Source of the DNA: Trichoderma breve
Taxonomy: Eukaryota; Ascomycota; Sordariomycetes; Hypocreales; Hypocreaceae
Length of the DNA stretch: 64,000 bases
NCBI RefSeq assembly: GCF_028502605.1
Contig: NC_079235.1
Span: 1,612,001 to 1,676,000, forward strand
Direction of reading: 5' to 3'
Position 1 is the stretch's first letter. The number at the start of each line of letters is the position of its first letter. Shown here one piece after another: positions 1-9,136 of the stretch. The position numbers and the translations under genes are program-made. The notes below the pieces were generated by a model. That model was given only the letters and a program-made list of their open reading frames with translations. It was not told the DNA's origin and did not search any database.

Positions 1-1464
1 CTTTTGAGAAAAAAAGAGCAAATGCTACGTGACTAGCTGGTGAGCTCTATCCGTTCTTAGCATACACCCAAGCCGATCGATATACCACTGTTCCTTTTAG
101 TACATGTACGATACTGCTGCTAGCATCACCAATGCTTTGTAGAGCACCCCTGTTCAGGTCTTTAAGCCGAAGCGTGAGTGCCGATGCCTCGGAATCGCCC
201 GCCTCCCAGGGTAAAAGGGGCCAGCACCAAGCCTGCGCGGTACGAGTACAGTACGGGTACAGCGCTGAGGAGCAAAGACGACGGGAGGTATTTTGCCCGG
301 ACCAGGTACCTGTACTCCGGCCCGCCAGAGAAGGTACCTGTACGAGTACTCGTACTTTCTTGCTGCAGGCAGTTAGCACCGCTAGATTATTCCTGTCCTG
401 TCATCTCCTTACCCTCTTCGAGCGATGTCGTGTGCATAGGATGATCGCCTCGAATTTCTTTTGTGATTGAGCGTATCCTGGTTTTGCCTTTTCCCCCTCC
501 ATCATTCTTCATTTGCTTATTTACTCTACGTGTTCCATGTTGAATCACATTGCATCTTTTCCATCGAGACATTTGCGAGACCGGCCCAGTCCTCTTGTAC
601 GAGTACCAGTGCCGCAGTGATCCGGTTGCCGCCAATTCTTCTTTGCTCTGGTTTGTACGCATTGCCACGAGCGTCGCTGATGGGATGCCGCAATATCCTT
701 GGACTTGCATGAACTAATGTAACAACTCGAGTAGCACCTACCGCTGAACCTAGCACCTGAGCGAGACGCCTGCAGGAGGCTTGCCTCTTAGGTACGAGTA
801 GTCGAAGTAACCATTTGCCACGACGCAACCGTGCCGCCACAGTTCAACGTTGGTCGGTCGAGATATCACAAGCCATCTGCGACTGCGTGTGGCTTTGCAT
901 CTATTGTTCTGGTCTGTCACAGTACAAGATATTGCTTCAGTTCAAGCAATTCCTCCAGACAAACGCACTCTTTCAAGAAGCGACAACTCGGCGCATTGGT
1001 CCTTGCAGCTGGCCCAAGTTGGATACCGAAAATATCTGGTCTTCAGTGAGTACTGCTTCATATATTCTGTGCTACCTACACCCATTGTTCGAATTCGATG
1101 CCATTTCCTCCTGGAGCTTCCTTACCATGATTCCATTATGACATGACTGGATTGATTACTCTCTTTTCTCTGCATAAATCACACTTCTCGTTTGCCCGGA
1201 ACATCTCCATCCCCTTATTCCAGGCATATGGCCTTCGGCACTGAGCATGTTCGGACGCGTTTGTCCCGCGTATCCTAAAAAAGGAAAAAGAAAAAAAAAA
1301 AGAGCAAAAGAGAGAGAAATGGCGGCTGATCCTCTGAATCAGCGAACCCCAAAAAGGCCAGATATAATAGCCTATCCCTAATTCCTCACTTGGATGACCT
1401 GGCTTGCGGCTTCATCCTAAACCTAGTCTTGGAGAGCCAGCTACTAAAATAACACTCAAACGAG
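1..1464. other. Gene-poor left flank
   Basis: No reading frame here looks like a protein; the longest are about 110 codons and overlap on both strands. The stretch holds several GTACGAGTAC words (240-249, 340-355, 597-606 and a 9/10 match near 792) and CT-rich or A-rich tracts. The right part, from about 1150, looks like a promoter for the small spliced ORF at 1616: it has an A-rich run at about 1280-1310 and T-rich tracts. Confidence 0.6.
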
Positions 1465-1615
1465 GTAAGCAACCTTGTCTACCGTCCAAAATTGTCAAGC
1501 CAGAGCCTTGATATTTTTTTTTTTTTTTACTCTTCTAAACTCATACCGGGCTTCACTGATTTGACACTGCTTAGTATCTCCAAGCCTTTGACTTATTTTT
1601 TCCGATTCTGCCATC

Positions 1616-1797
1616 ATGGCGACCCTCAGCCAAACCCGAGCATACTTTCAAGACCACACCAATGAACTGGTAAGCATTCTATTCTGTCTTGGCCTTTCTA
1701 CACCCCTTTTTCTTCATATTCAACACTTCTCTTTCGTCCTACAAATTTCATCCAGAACCACAGCACCAAGCGGTGTCAGCAAGAGCTATCTGTATAA
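1616..1797 (+). CDS. Possible 31-residue spliced small protein
   Basis: The ATG at 1616 sits in a strong context (CCATCATGGC). It opens 18 codons ending exactly at a GTAAGC donor (1670). An 86-bp candidate intron ends at CAG (1753-1755), and 13 more codons lead to TAA at 1795-1797. Exons would be 1616-1669 and 1756-1797, giving 31 residues that start MATLSQTRAYF and end CQQELSV. A second candidate intron (1465-1574, GTAAGC to TTAG) lies in the presumed 5' leader. I recognise no family. A second acceptor seven bases downstream (CACAG at 1762) would give about 38 residues instead. It could equally be a non-coding spliced transcript or the 5' end of a degraded gene. No signal peptide or membrane segment is visible. 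Only the splice signals and start context support it. Confidence 0.3.
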
Positions 1798-4192
1798 AGA
1801 CTCTCCATCATTCAAACCTGGTATGATCTGTGGCCATGAAGGTCGCTAGCGTGCCATGTCGCAAGGTTAACCACGCCGGGACTCACTGAGTGGGCATGGG
1901 AAAGCAGCTCCTGTTTCACCAGCGGCCAGGGCGCGCCACCTACGACAGGGTCGAGTGGGCCGAATGGTACCAGTACCAGTCTGGTTGCTCCGCAGTGTCA
2001 GTCAGCGGTGTTGGAGCAATGAAGCTAGGCGAGAAGAGCCCTGGGTCTGATTGACTGTTGCCATTGGGAGAGACATGGCCTAGTGGTCGAGAAGTAATGA
2101 AGGCTGCGGCCAACGGCTCTCCTCATTACGTCGCCAGAATCAACCGGCGTCCTCAAGCGATTGGAGGCCCTGGGAGTTGTTTGGCGTGGTTGTACCGAAT
2201 TGCACAGCACTCCACAATCTTTATTTTGAGCAAAGTTGCGTCAAGGGCAAGGGGCCGCCCGGTACTGGTACGAGTACAGGTACCTGGCATCACGTTGGCT
2301 GCTGGCATCAGTCTGAGCCGCGCTTACAAGCACAAGCACAAGCATGCTGGTACGAGTACGGAGCACAGTACCTGGTACGCTGGACAGACCTGGGCAAGGC
2401 TACGGGGACGAGGACCTCTGCCCAAGATTAGTGGAGATTGAGCAGCACTCAGATGGCAACACAGTTGGATTCCACGGGTCCAATACCACCCAATCGTCAA
2501 GCTCTGTGTGGGGGGCCAGAGGCACCACCTCTCACAAAGCCTGTCTCGTCCCAAGGCTGATTCAGCTGCCCGGAGTGGCGTGCCGCCGCGCCATGCCAAT
2601 GCCATGCCAATGCCATGCCAATGCCATGCCACTGCTGATGGATGAGAAGCACTCTTGCAGCTTGTTACTGGCAAAGAGGCACAAGTCATTTTCATCTCTG
2701 CCATGGTGGCGCAAGACGCAAAGAAGAACAGAAAGACAAGGATGAATGGGGCACAGAATGAGTCGTCGGGGGTTCGGTGCCCGCCGCGCCGGTAGCCGAA
2801 ACCGGGGAACCTTCATCTGGTCTATCATCAGTCTCTGTCTTGGCCTCTGTCTTGCCCAGGTGCTCCCATGCCCTCCTGTACGAGATTGAGTACGACTCGC
2901 TGTATGTACGGTACTGCACCTCCTGCGCTTAACTTCGCAGTACAGTTGCTTGTACCTACTTCACTCACACGGCACTGAGTCCAGCCTGACTTGCCGGCTT
3001 ATGGATGGCGATGCTGGCTCCTTGTTCGCATTGTCGCTCGTCGAGCTAGTGCCGTCGAGAGATTCTGCTTGTCCTTGGTACCGGTACATGCTGTCGACTT
3101 GTCTCGCCCACCCACACACACCGCCTGTGGGCTAACGAGACGGAACATGGTGATGGCAATCCCGGCGCAATCCTTGTCGACTGGCTAGGCCCGGCTGGCC
3201 AATGCCTGATTGGGCAGCTGGTCCTGGTCGTGTCGCCCCTGGCTCGACCTCACAGGGCCGTTATTGGCCGTTTAATCAAAACCTCTGCGCCCCTGTCGCG
3301 TCTCCCATGCGCTGGTCTGCCCCGGTCCTGGCCTATCCCTGCTCCCCGTCGCTCTCAAGCTGCCTCCCCCGTCCGACACCCCCTCCCCCCTGCTAGCAGA
3401 CCCAAAAAGTATATGGGACTTGGGTCACCTAGGCCCTTTTCTTTTTTTCGTTTTTTTTTTCTCAATCCTCTACGCGTTTCCTCGAGTTTTTTTCTTATTA
3501 AAAAGCCTGCTTGACAATTTCTCGGAGGAGAGGAAGCCGAGCCTCTTTTCTTGCCGAGCGCGTTTGCCCTTCGTTTGCGTTGTTTTCTGCGCTACAATTC
3601 CCCATAGAAAGTGGTCTCGTTTCAAGGAAGCGTACATACGATAGCATCTTTCGACCACACCGTTCTGTACGGTACGGCGGTAAGCATCTGTCTGTACTTT
3701 GCATACCACGTCAGTCCTTGGTTCCAAACGCTTGCTGGATCCCCCTGCTCTTCTTCAACCACCACCCCTTCCTTGTCCTGCTCTTCCCCCTGGCTTGTCC
3801 TCTCTGTGCCTGCGACGGCGCAAGAAACCGCCCTGCCACTTTTTCCTTCTCTCCCCTTCTTCGCAAGCCATCCCCCCGGTCTCCCGCTCATCCCTCGCTG
3901 GCGTCCCAATTCATCATCTGGAGCTAGGCGGTACGACGTCCCCACGTTGCCTCTACCCCAAAGCCCTGCCCTCCGGTACGCGAGACCAAGATTGCTTCTA
4001 CCGGCGTTGTCCTTTCAGGCCTAGCACGCCTCACCCGTGTCATCCCGGTCAGTCGCCAGGGGATGGCCCACCCCACCAAGACGTGCTGGGCCATCAGTCT
4101 GTCAAGGGGGCAGATAAAACATCAAACGCGTCCTATCTCGACATGTTTTTCTCTACCAGCTTAATGAGTTATTCGACGTTGAAGTTTTACTG
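1798..4192. other. Intergenic region and DUF8032 gene leader
   Basis: No convincing gene. It contains two GTACGAGTAC words (2268-2277, 2350-2359), the 11-bp minisatellite at 2591-2630 and long CT-rich tracts from about 3430 to 4000, which are typical of fungal promoters and 5' leaders. The frame open to 4193 has no intact link to the following gene. An upstream non-coding or short coding exon joined at a CAG acceptor at 4211-4213 is possible. Confidence 0.5.
2591..2630. repeat. 11-bp minisatellite, 3.6 copies
   Basis: The unit CCATGCCAATG is repeated perfectly three times (2591-2601, 2602-2612, 2613-2623), followed by a 7-bp partial copy. It lies in non-coding DNA. Confidence 0.95.
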
Positions 4193-7100
4193 ATGCGTCT
4201 TCTCCATATGCAGCATCAAGCCCACCACCAGCAACAAGGTCACCCGCCTTCACAGCAGCTCCAGCACTCGCGCCCTCCAAGCATTGTTCACCAGCATCAT
4301 CAGCAGCACCCGCAACACCAGCCGCCGCAGCATCACCAGGGCGCATACTCGTCGCAGCACACTCTTCCACAGGCGTACCAGGCCAGCAACCAGGCTACCA
4401 GCACGCCCGAGGCCCTGAACTACTACAACCACCCGAGTCCGTACAGCACACCAGGTGCCACGAGCGGATACACGTCCGCCGGTAAGTCGTCTTGCGCCGT
4501 AGCAAACGGCACGCACGTACGCGCGATTCCATCGGCGACCCAGGTTTTGCTAACGCAGGTTTTTGCTTTCTAGATACCTCCGACATGATGGCCGCCGCCC
4601 AAATGCCTAGACCTCCCTACCCTCCAATGTCATATCATACACCACAGTCAAACTCTCCCGCATCAGTAGCGTCACCGTCGCAGCATGACCAGCACCGAAG
4701 TTTGTACGGCCAGCCGCCGTCTCAGCATTTGCAGCAGTCCATGTACTACCAGCAGCCCCAATACCAGTCAATGCCCCATCAGGCGGCACCCTCTCCCTAC
4801 GCGCAGCACCCCCATCATCACCAGCAGTCAATGGCATCGCAGCCCAACATGATGATGTCGCATGCGGCACCGCAGAACCAGATGCCGCCTCACGCGGCGC
4901 AGCACGCACAGCATGCGCAGGCTGGCATGACGGGCAGCCCGCGGCCCAAGATTGAGCCCCAAGTTCCCCTGCAGTTGCAGAAACAGCAGCCGCAGCCTTC
5001 TCCCATGGCGCAACCCCACCATCAACAAGGCCCGCCGCAGCTTCAAAGTCCCTCAAACCCGACTCCCGCGGTCAATCCCAATGCTGCCCCCGGCCCTATC
5101 CCCGCGACGACGCCTCTTGTCGTGAGGCAGGACGGCAACGGTGTCCAGTGGATCGCCTTTGAGTACTCGCGAGACCGGGTCAAGATGGAGTACACGATCC
5201 GCTGCGACGTCGAGTCGGTCAACATCGACGAGCTCTCCCCTGAGTTCAAGCAGGAGAACTGCGTCTACCCCAGAGCGTGCTGCCCCAAGGACCAGTACCG
5301 CGGAAACCGTCTCATCTACGAGACTGACTGCAACAGAGTCGGCTGGGCCCTGGCGCAGCTCAACATTCCCCTGCGGGGCAAGCGAGGTCTCATCCAGCGC
5401 GCCGTGGACAGCTGGCGCAACAGCAACCAAGATCCCCGGCTCCGAAGCCGAAGAGTCCGCCGTATGGCCAAGATGAACAGCCGCAAGCAGCAGCAGCAGG
5501 TCCAGGGCGCTCCGCACCCCGGCGCCCACATGTCGGGCCCCGGTGGACCAGGAGGTCTCTCTGCCGCTCCCGCACCCATGCCCACAGCTCATGCACCCAA
5601 CATGGGCAAGCCAACGATAGGCAGCATGGGGCAGCCTATGCACCATCACCATGCCGGGGGCCACCCTGACGGCGCACCGGGTGGAGAAGAAGTCGGTATG
5701 TTTCACCAGATGTGATTTACTTGCTGTCGCATCTGCTGTATTTGCATCACTTTTTGCCTTGCAAACCTCACTAGACAGTTTTACGCCGTCAAAACGTTGT
5801 GTTGATTTAATGATACCAACTCATTTTTAACCCTCTGCAAAAAGCACTTTACACTCTTGTTTGAAGGGGGGCCTCCTTTTCTTGCTTTATCGGCCCCTTT
5901 TGCTTTTTTTACTGGTTTCTCTATTATCTTTTTCCTTACAATTTTCCTTTTTATCTCCCTCTTCGGCTCTCTATGACTCTTTAGGAATTGGGGTTCTGTA
6001 ACAATTTTTTGTGTTCTTGACGTCTTTTTGTTAAATAGCAATGGGCCGGCATCACTTGTCTTACCGCGCATCATATTACCTATCTTATACAGCATGCCTT
6101 AATGGCAAGAGGTCGATAGTCGGTCCCTCGGTTGGCACACTCCTGTATATTACCATAAAAGTCGCATCGGCTGCCGCTGCTGTCAAGTTGTCTGCTTTGC
6201 TGCTGGTTTTCGCGCGACTCTTAGATGAGTTCAAATACGCCTTAAGGCTATAAAAAGTTATCCCCCCCTTCCTCCCGCTGGCAGTTACTGCTATGGCTAA
6301 TTAGGGGTTCATTCAATTACGCATCTAAACACTCCTATCCCTCTCTCGCTCTCGTTTTTCACAGTTCTTTTGCTTGATCTCGTTTGCTTTTTGCGTCTTT
6401 GCTATAGAAAAGTTTGAAGACGGTTTCGTGTGCTTTCTTTGTCCTTTCTAGTATTTGGTCTTTTCTCCTTGTCACTTGTCATTCGCGTTTGCTCACCGAG
6501 TAGTAATTATGGAGAGTAAAAAGCTAACGCGTTTGTTGAGGCGAAGGGAATAACTCTTACGAGGACCATCACCACCACCACCAGGCGCCAACAGCTCAGA
6601 TGCCCCCCGTCGGCAATGATGATGTGAGACAAGCTCACGTCTTTGCGGGATACGCGGGTCCGGGCTCATACCCTGTCGGCCCTCAAGGCGGGTCGATGTC
6701 TCATATGGCTCCCCGGACCAACGGGCCCATACCGGCGAGGAGCCACAGTCGCGTTGACGATTCTGGGGACGGTCTGTTTCCTGATATCCCCGAGGCCAAG
6801 AGGCGCAAGTTCATCCTGGTCGAGGACAATGTTCGGGGATCACGCCTTCGGGTGCGTGTCACGCTCGACGGTGTTGATACTAATGAGATCCCGGACAGCT
6901 TCCGCAAGGGAGCCAGTGTATTCCCCCGAAGCTACTTCCCTCGTGAAATGCAGAGCCCGCCTCCCAGTGCTACGGGCTCGCGGTTCTTCGTTGATGACTA
7001 TTCCGATGACGGCACACAGGAGACTGAAGGTCGCGAGGCCTCACGTCGTGGCGCCGAGAAGCTGAGGGGCGAAGTGGTCAAGGTTACCATGGCAGAGGGC

Positions 7101-7473
7101 CAAGAGGGAGAGGCAACTATTCCAAGACTGAGGAAGTCAGGCCGCACCAAAGAGGTGCGACTGAATGATCTCGGTTACCGTATGGCCTGGCTGCAGAGCC
7201 GAGTCTTTTCTGGAAGGACTGTGTTCCTCCAGCGAGCCCGTAAGTTTTTTTTGTCTCCTTCTTTCACTGATCCACAGCACCTATGCGGATTTGTGAGTAT
7301 GAGAGAGCGAAGGCTGACCGAACTGTTTAGTTGATTGCTACCGAAACAAGACTCGTGCAGCTATTGAGAGTACAATGGCGGACGTTCACGCTGTTGCGCC
7401 TCATTTCGAGACAAGACCCGGCAAACGGCGATGGGCCGGCCGAATGAAGCGTGGTGCGAAGAACGACGACTAA
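4193..7473 (+). CDS. DUF8032-type protein with two domain copies
   Basis: Four exons: 4193-4481, 4574-5695, 6541-7239 and 7331-7473, giving 750 residues. Introns are 92, 845 and 91 bp with GTAAGT, GTATGT and GTAAGT donors, and phases match at each junction. The N-terminal third is rich in Gln, His and Pro, as in transcriptional regulators. Residues about 279-400 hold a well-conserved block (VQWIAFEYSRDRVKMEYTIR, CVYPRACCPKDQYRGNR, RGLIQRAVDSWRNSN) that I recognise as a DUF8032-type fungal domain. Residues about 558-730 hold a second, more divergent copy (RGSRLRVRVTLDGV, VFPRSYFPREM, RMAWLQSRVFSGRTVFLQRA) interrupted by an acidic insertion. Basic clusters (RSRRVRR; KRRK) suggest nuclear location. 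The role is unknown to me. The start is uncertain: ATG 4193 or 4208, or an upstream exon spliced at 4213. A two-gene model was considered, but the matching intron phase and the missing N-terminus of the second part argue for one gene. Confidence 0.8.
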
Positions 7474-9136
7474 AGCCTTTTAAGCGATGCTTGTCATGAC
7501 GACTTCGTTCGACTCTACGTTTTGTACCTTTTTTTCAATTTTGTAGCTATTCGATATGCGTGAGTATGGTGGCCAATCTCGTATTCCTTGGTTGGATTGT
7601 GTTCATGGATGTTGGGATTATAATGACTACGGTGGTCTTTGCTAGTTGGCATTGTTTGATGGAAATGTCCCCCCTGTTTGTATGGTACGGCTTTGGAGCG
7701 GAAACATCTCGGGCGAGCGAGTTACGTGCTCTGTTGGAATATGGAACTAATTGGCGGCTTTGCAAGCGGGTTTTCTTGTTTCTTGGGGGAGGTTCAAGAC
7801 AAATATAATGATCATCCGGTTTATCTGAAGATATGTGTGCGGGAGGGGTAGAGGAAATATGCGTTAAAGTCCAAGCATGAAATTGAAATTTATTGACCAT
7901 GTACATGTTGTCACTTCTCATTTATGTACATCTGCTTCTTACGGGGCGAGAGTCGAGGTCTTATCTAGCGTCTGGGCAAAGATATAAAGTTGAAAGAGAG
8001 TGGGTTCTTCCTCTGCTGACGGGTGGAACTGTCATTCTACCTAGTATCCTCTATCGTCAACAAAGTTTAATCGAGTTGTGATGTGATGATGTGATTCGTA
8101 GATTCGATGGGCCTCTTGTCCAATGAAGAAACCTGGTTGAATGTACTCCGTATTTTGATACTGCCGCTGTGGTGTACAGAATACTAGAATGTACTCCGTA
8201 CATACATACATTTAGAAGCAATGCAAGGGGGTAGACTCACCATGTAATGTACATGTAATGTAATGTAATGTACACATTGACTCCAGTTTTGTAGCAGCAG
8301 GGCCCATGTTTGCAAAACGAGGAGGCAAAGACACAAAGTGGATTCCAGCTGGGCACATGGCGATTCCCTGCGGCTCCCCCCTTGCGCAGATCTCGCATGC
8401 CAGCACTAGTTTGCCCGTGCCTTGTCGTTGTGTGTCTCGGCGGTCCCCAGAAAAAAAAAAGAACGACGAGGTTCAGTAGAAAAAACGTGCCCAACCAATC
8501 TAGTTCATAACCCACAGTAATAAGGCCAGGGTTCAAAGCTGTGTTTTGAGTGCCGGCATTATTAACTCTCTTGGGGCTGGGCGAGGAGTAGCAGTACTTT
8601 GTCGGTACTAAGCAATTGTACGAAGCTGCCTTACGTGTTTAAACGTGGCTATGTGGCTTTTTTGGCCCGCTTTTGCGCGGCTGTGGCTCGTTTCGTGCCT
8701 TTTGACTGCTTGCCTTTTGTTTGTACTTGGTACACCAACGACATCCTGAGTCTATTGTAACGACGAGCCTGTTTTTTTTGTTTTCTTTTCTAATTTCTTA
8801 CCATTTTCTACTTTTGTTTCTTTGTTTGTTTTTGTCATTCGCTCTATGAGAAGCTGGAATAGAGGGGGAAAGAGGCAATCATTCACGGGTCAACTGTTCA
8901 TGGCAGTGGTGGCGTCCGCGTGATTGTGTCAGTTTCAGCTCCTCGGGTTTGCGATTGCGATTGCGACAAGCCCCGTCTGCGCAACAACAGCGAAAGCGAC
9001 GACGAGTTACGACATATAGACAAAGAGGCAACAAACGATAGACGCGGGCGACGTTAAGAAAAGCAAGAGGGGAAAGGAAGAAAACAAATAAACAAAACTG
9101 CGCATTCGCATTGCTCCCCCCTTTGGCCCTTCAGCC
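7474..9136. other. Intergenic region with GTACTCCGTAC words
   Basis: No gene seen. It contains GTACTCCGTA at 8143-8152 and GTACTCCGTAC at 8191-8201, and a TAATG-type short tandem array at 8241-8274. T-rich and pyrimidine-rich DNA from 8770 to 8830 is probably promoter for the gene at 9137. Confidence 0.6.
8241..8274. repeat. Short ATGTA/TAATG tandem array
   Basis: A 34-bp run built of ATGTA and TAATG units with an embedded palindromic TGTACATG. It lies in non-coding DNA about 40 bp after a GTACTCCGTAC word. Confidence 0.7.

Noticed and set aside
2076..2086. tRNA-like A-box TGGCCTAGTGG
   Set aside because: No B-box (GGTTCRANTCC) lies at a usable distance and no cloverleaf arms are seen.
5053..5706. 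Minus-strand frame of 217 codons opposite the DUF8032 gene
   Set aside because: It is antisense to a conserved coding exon, and its composition follows from the codon usage of the real gene.
6600..7473. A separate gene starting at ATG 6600 downstream of the first DUF8032 region
   Set aside because: The intron 5696-6540 has a GTATGT donor, a GCTAAC branch site and matching phase. The upstream piece lacks a good end, and the downstream piece is the second half of one domain pattern.
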